Below are positions 47,901 to 60,223 of a DNA stretch of 64,000 nt, piece after piece; positions within the stretch are counted from its first letter, which is position 1, and the number at the start of each line of letters is the position of its first letter. The notes beneath the pieces were generated by a model, which did no database searches, was not told the origin of the DNA, and saw nothing but the letters and a program-made list of their open reading frames with translations. Both the position numbers and the translations under genes were made by a program. Location of the stretch: contig CAWZYM010000398.1 of NCBI GenBank assembly GCA_963966185.1, forward strand, positions 656,501-720,500. The letters run 5' to 3'. This DNA comes from Rhabditoides inermis. Taxonomy: Eukaryota; Nematoda; Chromadorea; Rhabditida; Rhabditidae.

Positions 47901-50352
47901 ATGGGGCCGGAGGGGGCGAACTGGAACGTATTTCTCAGATATATTCCATTGAAAAAATCTAATAAAATACCAGAAAGGTCGTGGACCATTCACTATGCCA
48001 CTCACTCTATCGGTGGGGATGCCATACCGGATCCCAGCAGGCTGAGACGGCCCGGCTGTCGCGCCCACTCCTCTCGCTCCTCCCTCGCCACACGGTTCCT
48101 ACACGAGGAATCGTTGAAAAGTCGAAACATTTCAAACACTCACATCTGCTGTCTCTCGCGGTATTCCTCAAACGAGATGGCCGGTCGACGCGTGCGGCGG
48201 CTCGACTTCTGAAACACAGATGCCCATCGGCAACCTACAACCACCCACCTTGGTCTTTCTGCGTCGCGTCGTCGTCGTCTTGCCTGCCGTTTTGCGCTTC
48301 TTGACCACGCGGCGCTTCGTCTTCTTGGCTGGAGTCTTTTTCTTCTTGGGGCGTCGCTGGTTGGGGCGGCGCATCGACGGCAGCACAAGGTCCACCTCGC
48401 CGTCCTCCATAAGCAGCGGCCTAAACGCTCACTACTCCACCAGCTCCATCACGAAACCCAAACCCAACACCGAGACAGCGCCACAGAGGAGAGGCGGCAC
48501 CCAGCACCCGGAGAAGTGAGAAGCAAAGCTTAGTAGGCGAAACACATAGAGTAGTACTTAGTAAACCAGTTTTCTCGAAACGGGGCAGAGGGCATGCTAC
48601 TCACTCGTTGTCCCCCACTACGAACCCGTCCTCCTCCTCCTCCATCGTCTCGTCCTGCTCCTGCTCCTCGTCCTCCTCCTCCTCGTCTGTCGCACCCAGC
48701 ACCAGACTCGCACTAGAAACGCGGGGAGTACTAGTATAGATATACGAAAAGACATCTTCATTGTCAACAGTCAAAGTTCTATGGATCACTCACTTGACGT
48801 CTCTTCTGCGGGTGCGGGTGTCGTGCTGGTTGACGATCTCTTCGTCGTCGCTGACGGCTGCGGCCTGTGCGAACCGCCACTCCTCTTCTTCCTCCCGGCG
48901 CAACTCCGCCTCGCGACGCTAAAAACCGAATGATGTAACGGCAATTGATTATTCGAACAGAACAGCAACTTTGATGATCGGTGCAAACACCCGGTAACAT
49001 ACTAGCAAAAGGAAAAACACATGTCCGCAAAGTTGACTGCACACTCACCGCCGGGATGTCGTTCTTTACACAGGTGGGGCAGTAATAGTTCTCCTCCTCT
49101 CGCAACTCGCGCTTCGGACCGCACGCCATGTGGGCACTGCAAACCAATCACAATAAACATCCGACACAACTAATTCACGAAACTAGACTGCGTAGAACAT
49201 TGAGATCACGATTAACTCAAAGAACCATTGTGAGGGTCTTCTTCTTATTCTTCTTCTTTTCCCCGCGGTGTGCGGTCGGGTCCTCATTTTGCCCGCCGCC
49301 GCCGAATGATCGGTCATCGACAAGAATCCTTCCCGAGTAACCAGTGAGGCGGCGGGAAGTACCCTCATGTGGAAGCAGCTATGGCGCGAGGAGATACTAA
49401 CTGGCATGGAGCAAAGGAAACCCCGGAGCTCTTCACGTCAAGAATGGTACTCTAATGGTCCAGGAATGATTATCGGTCAAGTATCGTCTTCCCACCACTA
49501 ACCTTGTCAGCCTACCTGTCTTTCCCCGGCGTTAGCCTATTGCCTATGTATCTAGCATCTTAGGCACTACTGTATGCTTCATATCATTATGATTGTGTTG
49601 TCATATTCAGATATAACGATTCCGGATAAACGATTGATTGATTTGATTTGATTTGAGAATCTTTAGCCAGATTATCCTCCTGGACTCACCCGTCTTCGCA
49701 GCCGTCGCAGATGTACATGAGACCCGTCTCCTCGTTCTCGTCGTCATTGTGGCACACCACACACGCCGAGAAGCGGTAGTCCAGGCGGTACTGCGGCTGA
49801 AACGACCCCAATGACATCCAAAATCAGTCAGACCACCCACGTCGTGAAGGAAGTGCTTCTCGAAGAGCACGCCGTTGCGGTAGCAGTACAGGTAGAGGCC
49901 CTCGGCGCGGCACGTCGGACAGCTGCTCGTCGACAACTAAACATGCAACAATTCATCATTTATACGACAAAAAATTGTATAATTCAAAACATAAAACAAT
50001 CCGTAATCAACAACGTACCTGTGTCCATTTGCCCATGCAGTTGCGGTGGTACGTGTGCGGGCAGTTGTTGAGCTTGCAGAACGTGTCGTCCTTGAGCTCT
50101 CCGTAGCAGATCGCGCACTCGGAATTCGCAGGCAGCGACGCCGAGTGGCCTATCGACAGCTCCTACAAAGCCGAAACGGTTCCACAAATCAACACGTGTT
50201 ATAAATGTACAAATTGCAGAACTCCAAAAAAAAAGCGTCAAAGTGCTGATACAATCGTGTGCGTGGTAAAACTCTTCAACTCTTTATTGTCCGTATTTGA
50301 ACTCGGAAAATAAGCAACTCACGTCGACGCTCGTTCCCGGCTCGTCTGCCAT
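44976..50352 (-). CDS. PHRF1-like RING and PHD finger protein (847 aa)
   Basis: Twenty-one exons: 50352-50323, 50162-50019, 49936-49841, 49796-49690, 49136-49049, 48918-48794, 48712-48605, 48420-48249, 48208-48144, 48098-48006, 47920-47873, 47808-47749, 47582-47507, 47390-47301, 46932-46808, 46734-46540, 46478-46344, 46279-46175, 46091-45769, 45377-45164, 45120-44976. The N terminus has a RING finger (CAICYGEL...CPHTYHRNC...CPTC) then a PHD finger (CVVC...CDGC...HMAC...CPTC). These are followed by acidic and Lys-rich stretches, a long Arg/Ser/Asp/Glu domain and a conserved C-terminal helix pair (VTKEQYKALMKGIV...). This order is that of PHRF1, a ubiquitin ligase that binds the RNA polymerase II tail and modified histones. 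A TTTCCAG acceptor lies about 30 bases before the ATG. The gene follows the GPS2-like gene by 527 bp. Confidence 0.85.
45460..45690. mobile_element. TTAA-flanked MITE, second family
   Basis: A 223-bp element (45464-45686) lies between TTAA copies. Its inverted ends begin AGGATKTATMCGGACAATGTA and continue through CTGATCTTCA and TCAATGAA. It has no coding capacity and interrupts an intron of the PHRF1-like gene. The ends differ from the element at 42164 apart from the opening AGG. Confidence 0.8.
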
Positions 50353-50878
50353 AGTTCAATTAGCGTCTAAGCATGCAAATCTGGAAAGGACACAATGTGC
50401 AAAGCGGGGAAGAAAATCGGCGTTCCCACACACTATCGTCGCGTCGACAACTCTCTCATTGGGTGCAAACAGATAGATATTGAACGGATAAGATCACCGG
50501 TGCACTGTACACTATTCACAACACATCGCGCCAGCCATATAAAACGTCTTTATCTAAGAAAACGCATATAAAACATTAGTCAAAATGAAAACGATTGGGA
50601 GATGCGTTGGCTGCGCTTCGCGCTGAGCTCAATATGGATAAAGCATACGAGAGGTACGAGAGGACGAGGGAGTGATAGGGAACACGGGGATAGGAATGGG
50701 TAAAACAAGAGAAACGCTTCAACGAGTCTGACAAAATGTACAAGGTCTTTGTAAAACAACGTGTGCAAACTGTAAAACCAAAAACGACCGAGTGTATGTG
50801 GGTGGGTGGCGCGCGCGCGTATGTGTGTGGATAGAGTGCGGATTGAGATCGGGACCGGAATGGTCAGAACAGGAGCCA
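50353..50878. other. Gap between GPS2-like stop and PHRF1-like start
   Basis: This holds the GPS2-like 3' UTR and the PHRF1-like leader. The short spacing and shared strand would fit an operon. No other exon is seen. Confidence 0.5.
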
Positions 50879-52358
50879 TCACTTTCGGTGATACGTCAGC
50901 GGGCTCTTGGAAGGCGACGGCGAGACCTTGCTGCAACAGTGTATGGTTAGTAGATCGAAGGGTTATCATTATCATTCTCGTAGATAAGGCTGACCTGGGC
51001 TGCGCGTAGAAGGGATGGTGCCTCTGTTGTTGTTGTTGATGAGGGGACGCGGCGCCAAGCGACGGCACTCGATCGCGCATCGGAGGCAGCATTCTAGACG
51101 ACACTCGGTCAGCCTGCTCTCCCTCTGTCTGTCTGTCTCTCCCTCCCTCTCCCTGTCTCTCTTCCCCTCCCCTTCTCTCTCTCTCTCTCTCTCTCTCCAC
51201 CCACGTCTTGTGCTGCTGCGGTCTGCCGGGCGGCGGTGGGGGCGGGGGGAGAATGTCGCGCATGCCGTCCTTCCGAGGAGGAGGCGGCGGGGGAGGAGCG
51301 TCCTGTAATAACTATAATAATAATAATAAACAAACAAACAATAACAACAACAACAACATAAAAATCTATCTACCCACCTTGGTGTCATGCGCGGCGTGCG
51401 CAGCGGCGGCGGCTTGCATCTGCTGTGCTTGCAGCGCGTGTTGTTGCTGTTGTTGTTGCTGGAGGGCCGAAGTGAGTATCTGCTGCTGGAGGAACATGGA
51501 CTGGTGCGAGAGCATCGCCGGGTTCAGGCCCAGCTGCGACGCCAGGTTCCTACAACGAAAACATGTACCCACAAAGCACTATCCGAAAATAAGTCATTCG
51601 GCGGACGCATAATACACATTTCAAATAATAATACATACTTCATTGAACTATTAAAACAATATGCTACCTGTATAAGACGGATGGGTCTTGTTGCAGGGCC
51701 TCCATCTCCTTTCTGCTCTTCTCGGCAGCCTCCGCCTCCTCCCTTCTCCGCGCCTCCTCCGCCTCCGCCTGCTTCTTCTTCTTCAACTCGTTCTCCTACA
51801 AACACGGTGATCAAATCAAATCTTCATTCGGAATCGTAAACATGATTATGACACGTACAAAACGAAATCACTCATAACGGTGATAATACTATTTCATATA
51901 CATTACAGTGTAAAACAAAGAAGAATAAATATCAAATCAAATTAACTACCTTGAGAAGCACGCCCTTGAGATTTTGAAAGTTCTGGTGGCGCTCCTCTTT
52001 GAGCGTTTCCAGACGGGCACGCGCCGCCTCCAACTATAAAAAACAGGTAAACATCAACACACAAACAAACATGCCACACCTGTTGTTCGCACGCCTCGAG
52101 GTCCTGTCCGGCGCGCTCGCGCATCTGCTTCTTCTCCAACTCCTGCTCCTTCTCCCGACGCGCTTGTAACTCTTCTAAAAAGGATATTTCAATAACATAC
52201 ATGATAAAAAAAACGTATTCAACAAATGTAAACGTACTGTTCTTCTCCTGGCCCTTTTTGTCGATGATGTAGCGGATGATATTGCGGCGCATGTACGGCG
52301 AGACGATGAGCGGCTTCCATCCAACCGGCACCACCCGGCCGCTGTTGTACGCCGCCAT
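50879..52358 (-). CDS. GPS2-like corepressor-complex subunit (282 aa)
   Basis: Eight exons: 52358-52238, 52174-52080, 52033-51950, 51795-51668, 51549-51378, 51302-51205, 51093-50995, 50930-50879. The central coiled coil (KEERHQNFQNLKGVLLKENELKKKK) aligns by eye with human GPS2 (EEKHQLFLQLKKVLHEEEKRRRK). It is followed by Gln-rich and Pro-rich regions and a short C terminus LTYHRK comparable to human GPS2. The N terminus (VSPYMRRNIIRYII) would hold the SMRT/NCoR contact helix. GPS2 is a nuclear subunit of the NCoR/SMRT-HDAC3 complex and also inhibits Ubc13 in the cytosol. The acceptor TGATTAG lies directly before ATG, consistent with trans-splicing. It lies between the PLEKHM2-like and PHRF1-like genes on the same strand. 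Identification rests on remembered similarity. Confidence 0.7.
51118..51197. repeat. CT-rich repeat in the GPS2-like gene
   Basis: CT, CCCT and TGTCT repeats fill the intron between 51205 and 51093; the coding-strand donor is GTGGGTGGAGAGAG. Confidence 0.9.
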
Positions 52359-52827
52359 CTAATCACAAATCACACTATCTGTTTCACGATCACATCTGTA
52401 TCATCATGTATCAAAAGGTATGGACAACCTCAAATCTCTCCACAAAAAACAGGACATGGACAATATTGCAATAAATTTATACATACACTCTATCACATGC
52501 ACTTATCGAATAACCGTGTGTCAAACCTAGTGAGCCAGGGAGAATCGATCTTTACAAGATATGATTACATGTACACACTCTATATGACGACGACATCATT
52601 GCATGAAAGCACTTTGCATCACTGGTGGGAGAAACAGCCGAACAGCCCTAGGCTTAGGCTTATCTATACACATTTTGCTATACATATGGCGGTTAGAAAA
52701 AAAAGTACTCATTGAGAAAAAGACACACACACAGCCCTTGACCGGAAATGGAACAGCAGTTAGTAACACTCGTCGAGCTATGATTAGTCAATACAATATT
52801 AGAGAAGATCAATAAATCAATAACTGT
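52359..52827. other. Gap between PLEKHM2-like stop and GPS2-like start
   Basis: No exon is seen. The 470-bp spacing on one strand would suit an operon or closely packed single genes. Confidence 0.5.
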
Positions 52828-55800
52828 TCAATCCTCGACGACCAGCATCGTCATCGTGTCGTCCTCTCCGCCAAATGACCCGAGTCGCCAGAGATCGGGA
52901 ATCTTCACCAGCTGGTTCTCAATCACCACCACCAACTTTTGCTGAAACGTGTATATTATATACCTGCAAAAATAAACAATAAAAATCAACACACATCAGT
53001 GTGTTCGGCGAGGTCGCAGAATGTGATGGGATAGGGGTTGAGGCTGGCGACGAGCCTATCCACACTGTCCTTGGATCGGAGAAAGAGCCACTGCAGCTCC
53101 GAGCCGGTGCGCAGGATCTAGGAAGGGAAGACGGTCGAATGCCACATTTTCATGCACTCACCACGCAGTGATGCGGCTCGCGGTGCACGGAAATGCACTC
53201 GGTGATCTGCTCCAAGCCAAATACCTGCAATAAGTCAGTGGGACGGGGAACATCGACGTGACAAATCAACACGTCGTCCAGTTCGCTGTATTCACATATT
53301 CTCGTATGTCATGTCGCGGCAAATAAACATTATTATTATAGAGTCGGCTCACCATGAGTGGTCGGATGAATCCGTCGGTCATGCATCGCGCGCCCTCCTG
53401 CGCCACTACCAGATGTGTCTCCGTCGTCAGAACCGAACACGCCACCGCGTCCTCTTCCTCCGTCTGAAAATGGACCAGTATTGACTAACTGATTGGTACA
53501 GTCAGCATAAAAAGGAATCCGCTCACAAGCACACCGCTGAGCGGTGCGAAAAGCGAGTCTGCTGTAACAGTACCCCTCGTCAGCTGTTTCTGTTACAGTC
53601 ACCGCGCAGCTCGCAGCAGATGTGCGCAGTAATGGACCAACCCGTGAGAGAGGGACCAACCTGTGCGGTGAGAGCAATAGAGATGAGATGGAGCCACTTG
53701 TTGAGCTCCTCCCGCGACTGACACGCCATCTGCAGACACTCGCCGCCTGCAAACGAATGGATATGAAAAGGCTACACAAAACTTTTAACATGTTTTTATT
53801 TTTCAAACTTCTACTGTATTTCTATAACGTGTTAACATATGACACACTTAACCATTTTGACAGTTTCGCATAAGTTCACACTCTTCCACCAACCTTCGAC
53901 AAAGCTCATCTCGAACGCGTGCGGGTGCTCTTTGCGCAGCTCCACCTCCTGCGTCTCCACCTCGCCCGCACTGAAAACAAATCAATCAAATCAATCGACA
54001 TCAATCAATACCAATAAATACTCACGTCAGCGAAATGACGCGCTCGCCAATCTTGCACGACGAGTCGGTAAACACGTACAGCTTGCGGCCTCTGGGAAGA
54101 AAGTGAATAAACGACAACAAGGGAAGAAACGTACTTGAGTAGGAAGAAGCTCTGCGTCCAGTCGGCGGTGCTCTTGCGCCAGAATCCGGGCGTCGTGTTG
54201 CGGTGGTAGAGGTAACCCTGGTGGCTGACCTGATCGGCGGCCGGACCGGCAGCCGACTCGCGCCAGTACACCAAACACATCTGCTGGATCGACACGGACG
54301 GCTGAAATCATTTGAATCAATATTAATCGATAATCAATCAATTATCACTCACCACAGACAGCTCCTTGAGCAGGAATCGCTTGAGTATGATCGAGTACGG
54401 CGTGCTGTCGGTGAATACAGTCGGCGGCGGCTGGTCCAGCTTCTCCGCAGACTGAAATCAATCGATATTGTAAATTTATCAACAGATCTCTCACCTTGAC
54501 GATCGCATCCGTGATCGCAATACCCAGACGCTCGTCAGCAGTCGAGATGGCGACAATCTTTCCGCTGTTGCGGTCCTCATCCAACACCTAAACAAACAAA
54601 TCCTGAGCCAATCGCCAGCTTGTCCAAATTTCACAACGAATGACAAAAACTAATTCACAAAAATCTAAATGCCCACCTTGAACTGCTCGCCCTCCTTGGC
54701 GTAGAGAACAATCACCTGCGAGTTGACGCCGACCTAAAAACAAGGGGGGGGGGGGGTAACCAATAAAACAACAAACAAACAAACAAAAACAATCAACCCA
54801 CCCCTAGGTAGTCGATGGTGGGAATGGGGCAGACGGTGTGCACGTGATAGTTGACCGTCGTGTGCACGCCCTCCTCGAGAGCCTCGCCGCGAGACGCCGA
54901 GCCTGCAAATCATTCAAATAATTCATAATTGAAAATACTGCATTGCACAATCATTCCATAGCTTCAAAAGAAAGAATGTGTATTCGAGACGAATTGAATA
55001 CATTTGCAAACTGAAACATATTTTTCGCAGCTATAACGAATTATTTTCATATTGTAATACTAGGACAGCTAATTATTTTCCTACCGTAATTCGTAATACT
55101 AAGACAGCTAATTATTTTCCTACCGTAATTCGGTAATACTAGGACAGCTAATTATTTTCATACCGTAATACTTATTACAAATCTAATTATTTTCATACCG
55201 TAATACAAAAACGTGAAATATTGTCCCCCTTTTTTAAATATTGAGATAATGAATTTAATTAACTCTTGATAAAAAATCGAACGCCGTTCATTGAATAACC
55301 ATAATTTTCAAAGACAAAAAATGAGGATACCACAAATTAGTGTTTACAACACATACCCTCACCATAGTCATTGGTCGCTAGTGACTGGGTGATAAGGTAG
55401 AGGTTGCGATCCGTAACCAGCAGTTGTCTAAACATCACTTACAACTTACAATCATAAACGTGTGAAAAAAACACTCACCTAGTGAGCGGGTTTCCGCCGG
55501 CAAAGTTCTCGTAGACGTGATACATCTTCTGGAAGCGCTCGCCTTGATCGACGTCGATCAGTACGTCCATGTTCAGCTGCAGAATCTCACCCTGTTGCAG
55601 GCTGAAACACAATTATGAAATAATGCCATAATCAAAATGCATCACCAAGAAAACCATTATCGAAATTCACTCACGCTTGGTGAAACAACTCAAACTCCCA
55701 TATACAAAAAAACAGCAAAATATTCACCAACCTGCACTCTCCCTCGACAAGCTTCTCCTCCTGCTTCTCCTCCTCCCTCCGCCGCATCTCGTCCATGTGG

Positions 55801-57384
55801 AGGAGCGAGTCGAACGAGCGCGACTCCATGTCGTCCATCTTCAGCTGCGACATCGTCTTCCGCATCACGTCGTCCAGACGCTCCTCCCGACGCTCCTCCA
55901 CCTTGTCCGGCTAGAACACCCCAATTTATTTTATTTCATCTCGATATGTTTTCGGTTCGTCTGCAACACTACTACGTCACTACCAGACGTCATGTGATAA
56001 TCCAGCTTCGCAAGCATGCGTAATGTGACAAAAATATAAATTAATATGTGAAAATGAACATTCACTGACTTTGACCTCCTCGGGCGGGGCGCCGTCGACG
56101 AACCCATTCATGCGGTTGCGGCGCTGTCGGATCAGCTCGTTCAGAATGAACTCCTGTAGGGAACAACGTGTACAGTCTGATGGTCTGAACTCTGAACATG
56201 TTCGCCTACCTGGTCTTTGGTCGTGTGCGGGGCCTTGTCGGTGAGGTCGGTGGTCGGGTCGGTGAGAAGCGACGCGTCCTCTTCCGGGATCGTCTCCGTC
56301 TCCCGACTACAACACTGTTACAATAATAAAACAAATAAACAACACAGTTTTATTAATGTAATAGGAGGTGGATAACGAAATGGACTCACCGTCTTCTCCT
56401 TCGCCTTGATGCCTGCGAGGGAGTGACCATGGGTTCGATGACGACCGCCGCCGCCACCGGTTGCTCCAGACGAACCGACGGACTCTGAGAGGAGTTGGAC
56501 ATGGGTATTCCGGTAGTGTGGACTCACATTGAACGCAAACTGTGCGTGTTGTATGCCCTCAATCTTCTTGGTGACTGTGGAGAGGAGGCGCGAGTTGCGC
56601 ACACACGCATTCTTGTGGTAGAACCGAACAAGTAATGACCTGAAACAATATGGTAACGACAACAATCTAGTAATGTAAGGAAGTGAACGTACTTGTTGTG
56701 GTTGAATGCGAGGAGTTGGAAGTGGAGCGAGCCCCTGTTGAGCGCGTCTTTGAGCCAGGCGATAGACATGGCGCGCTCCGATCGCGCATCCCACTCCACC
56801 GACAACAGCTCACTGAAACAATACAATCAATCATTTATCCGAAATCTTTATATCAAGTATCTAAATATGACAACACAATCATGATGATATGAAACATACA
56901 GTAATGCCTAAGATACATTACCATGGGTGTGCTAGGCTGTACATGTGGGTGTGCTAGGCTGCACAACTCATAACATGATAAAATGAGTACTCACCATTCC
57001 GTTTTGGGCAGAAACTGCTTCGCATAGTTCCAGTAGCAGCGGTCGCCGCTCAGCAGGCTGGAGTGGGGTGTTATAAGTTATAACAAACATGTAACATGAA
57101 AACAAAGACCAAAATGGAAAAACATCAAAACATGCTCACCCATAGCTCATCAATTTGTCGAGGGCGTTGAGGAGGGGCTTGGCGACGGCGCACTGCGCAT
57201 CGATCACCTCCGTCTCCTCGCCCGCCGACTCGATCAGACGCACCAGCTGCGTCTGCAATATACTTTGTACGTCATACATCATCCCTACGTCAACATAAGA
57301 ACAGCAACCCACCTGGAAGTCATCGTGGTTGTCGCGCGTGGCGCGAATCTCGGGCTTTAGCGATATGGGCGAGAGCTGGTACAT
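52828..57384 (-). CDS. RUN and PH domain protein, PLEKHM2 (SKIP)-like (761 aa)
   Basis: Twenty-three exons: 57384-57313, 57252-57140, 57057-56995, 56812-56693, 56639-56528, 56484-56390, 56306-56210, 56153-56070, 55910-55732, 55601-55479, 55427-55357, 54902-54802, 54733-54677, 54587-54495, 54451-54353, 54301-54135, 54091-54026, 53970-53894, 53746-53661, 53463-53353, 53224-53162, 53117-52995, 52941-52828. Residues 30-165 look like a RUN domain (KPLLNALDKLMSYG...CYWNYAKQFLP...MSIAWLKDALNRGSL). A PH domain lies near residues 490-620 (QGYLYHRN...WTQSFFLLKYGRKLYVF...REELNKWLHLISIAL). PLEKHM2 links lysosomal ARL8 to kinesin-1. The last two exons are less certain: exon 22 could instead run to a TGA just past 52995. 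GTTGCAG directly precedes the start. Confidence 0.75.
55040..55206. repeat. About 39-bp tandem repeat in a PLEKHM2-like intron
   Basis: Three to four diverged copies of TAATACTAGGACAGCTAATTATTTTCMTACCG lie in the 454-bp intron between exons 11 and 12. Confidence 0.85.
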
Positions 57385-58287
57385 ATCTGCAACAGAAGCA
57401 TGAGTGAATAGACGCTACGCGTTGCGCACTTGAACTATGGCAGATAACGATTGGAACAAAGGAAAAGCGAAATCGCAGACGACGGGGGTGCGGTGATAAT
57501 GCAACAGAGGAAACAGATGTGCGCGGGGTACAAACGCACGTAACCTACAAGACATGTGAAAAAACACGACTAACCTGTTAGTTGTAGAGGTGTTGCGTCA
57601 CTGATTAGCCATCAAACAGTCGATTCATCTGCGTGCGCACATTGCCAATCGCTTCGGTACAGAACGAACCAATCGATGCGGCTATCCCGCCGCAAATGCG
57701 GCAAATTACGGTGGTTGCCCGGGCACGCCAATCGCGGCGGGACGCGAGCCAGCTGCGAGCTTTGCGCTTGCTAGCCCCAACTCGATTAGTGTTTTTCCCA
57801 CCCTCTCTCCTCTCCCTCTTTTTTTCGTGGGACGGAGGAGAGAGTGTGTCGCCCCGCTTGGTCCATTGTATCGACGAGCGTGGCTAGTTCAATGATCAGC
57901 CCCTCCCACACTCTCTTCTTCGAATCTCCGCCCCCAAATGTCAACCTCTATTCTCAAATGCAGCGCCTTCCTCTTTCTCCCGCTCTCTTCGCAAAGAGAG
58001 AGAAAGAGTGTCGTCTTACATCCCGAGTAGGCCTTTCACCCCGAGTCTAGCTGTCTCGCAATTATCGCCCACCAATTTCGGGTGACATCACTTGTCCACT
58101 CCCTCTTTCCCCCATCTCTATCTCTCTCATCCATACATAGGATCGGCCTCCTTGTTTTCCTTCCCCTCTCCCGCAATTTCGGGACAGCCGCTCGTCGTCG
58201 TCGTGTGTGTGTGTGTTTTTTTCTGGTAATCTCATTTGGGTGTGAATATGGCTCGACTCTCCTACCAGTCTCCATTTACATTCCAGC
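57385..58287. other. Divergent promoter region between the PLEKHM2-like gene and a small plus-strand gene
   Basis: No exon is supported. The sequence is pyrimidine-rich on the plus strand towards 58287 and probably carries promoters of both genes. Confidence 0.5.
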
Positions 58288-59653
58288 ATGGACCTCCTCA
58301 GCATCCACCCCTCTGCCTCCAAGCCGTCTCTCCTCTCCTCATACTGGTCCATCCACGTGCAAATACCCGTGAGTAACATGCATATGTAATGTGTGCGATG
58401 TACAGCAAATCAATAGCGGCATACGAAAATGTGTTTGTTGAATTCAACCCTCTCAAGCAGTGTTATTACCTGCTAGGGTGTAACCAGGGCCTTTGCGGCT
58501 TCGCCCCGTCAACAAAAACTCCCATGCATGTCGTGTGTGAGTGTGTGGCCATTGATGTGAGAAAGAGGGGAGGGAGAGGAGAGATAGAGACGCAACACAG
58601 CACATACATCTCCCATGAAGGGCATTATGGGCGGCGGGATGTGTGTCGTCGTCGCGGCGGACTGACGAGCGCGTCTTTTAGGCGTGCGAATCGAATGAGC
58701 TGGATGTGGGCTCGTGCGAGCAGTGCTCTCTCCCCGACACCACACAGATATCGCCCGCGCCACTACGAACTAGCAAGAGCCTCACAGGTACGCTCATCCC
58801 TCTCCTCTCCTCTCCTCTCCCCCCCTCTCTCTCTCTCTATCTCTCGCTCTCTTTCTCGGCTTCCTTTGCCGGATGCCATCTCCGCGTTAGCACTGGCGAG
58901 ACTCGATTTGTATCGCGTTCCGAATAGGCACAGTGCGTCGCTAGAACACGACTAAATCAATGTGAGCTATCTAAGACGACTCTCATAAGCATAAGTCGTC
59001 CTTGCCGCCACCTCGCCCGGAAAACGCGTCGACACGCGATAGTGCACTCATGCCTAGCTGGATTTCGTGGATTGCCTCGGCCCTCCTATTCAGTGACATA
59101 TCGCCCGCCACTATGTCGCTTCGGCCCTCACTCTCTTTTTTTTTGGCGTCCCATCCATTTGTATACCCTCCCTCTTCCTCTCTTCCACATGTGCAAAGCG
59201 CATCCCATTTATGGATGGCGGGCGGCAACAATGAACCGTGTCTCTGAGATGTCACTTTGGGCGCGATAATTTACACGGATGGCTGAAATGAAAGACGAGA
59301 AAAAAGATAAAGAAGAACGCGATATATAGATGGGGAAAATGCGTGAAGTGTGGTGGTGCAGTGAATGCTCTTTACCGTGATGAAGCCCTTTATTTGGCAA
59401 ATACACGAATGCAGTAAGATAATATACTCGGAAACAACATCTCTCATCTACCCATACCGGGTATCATCTTGTAAAGTAGATTTTAATAACCCGATTTGCA
59501 GACCTACAAGTGAACGATATGAGCGAGAAGAAGGGGGGCGAGGCTGCTGGTAGCTCGGAGCCCCCGGCAGAGCAGGCTACCGACAGAGAAGAACGGATAA
59601 ACGGCAACGTGCGCGAGTGGCTTCAAAGGATCGACATATCGCAGAAACTGTGA
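58288..59653 (+). CDS. Small unrecognised protein (112 aa)
   Basis: Three exons in phase: 58288-58368, 58682-58787, 59502-59653. TTCCAG lies one base before the ATG, suggesting trans-splicing. The protein starts MDLLSIHPSASKPS, has a short Cys-containing stretch (CESNELDVGSCEQC), a Ser/Pro linker, and a hydrophilic C terminus ending NVREWLQRIDISQKL, probably a helix. There is no signal peptide or membrane segment. I do not recognise it. It is head-to-head with the PLEKHM2-like gene and tail-to-tail with ctbp-1. Splice sites are good (GTGAGT, GTACGC, TTTTAG, TTTGCAG), but with only three small exons the model could be incomplete. Confidence 0.5.
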
Positions 59654-60223
59654 GCCTCATTCCTCTGCTACCGTACCCCTACTGGTCCCGTTGTTTATGT
59701 ATCTGCTCGATCTCTATTCCCTGTCAACAGATTACTATGTGTATTTGTACAAAGATAACTTTTTTTTACAAATGTTTTATATTTTGATCGATCAATCGGT
59801 GCAACAATGCGTGACACACTGCGAAGTACAAAAAAAAACGAGACAAAGTAAAATCGGTGAGAGAGCGCGCGCGTGAAAAATCAGTGAAGTAGGAAAAACA
59901 ATCTCGGTGTGTATGGATGTAGTGATGTTGACAACTAGGAACTATCGATGGCTGAAAATCGAAAAAGAGTGAGTGCGAAGAGAACAAAATATACTGTATA
60001 AATTATGACTTAAATTCGAAACACGGAGTCTCTTTGTCATGGCGCAGTCATGGCTGGTCGGGGAAAAATACTCACTCCTCTTTCTCACATACTCACTACT
60101 ATCAACAAACAAATAAGAAAACAACAATCTCTCTCTCACGCTCCGGATAAAGCTTGGCGATATGGATGGGTGAACGGAATCTAGGAATGAGGAGGGGCGG
60201 GACTTGGAGGGGCGTGGCGTGCG
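59654..60223. other. Convergent intergenic region before the ctbp-1 stop
   Basis: AT-rich sequence with no supported exon; it probably contains the 3' UTR of the small gene and of ctbp-1. Confidence 0.5.

Noticed and set aside
50580..51263. 227-codon minus-strand ORF
   Set aside because: It reads through a CT-rich intron and past the GPS2-like stop; only 51093-50995 overlaps a real exon and the supported end is LTYHRK at 50879.
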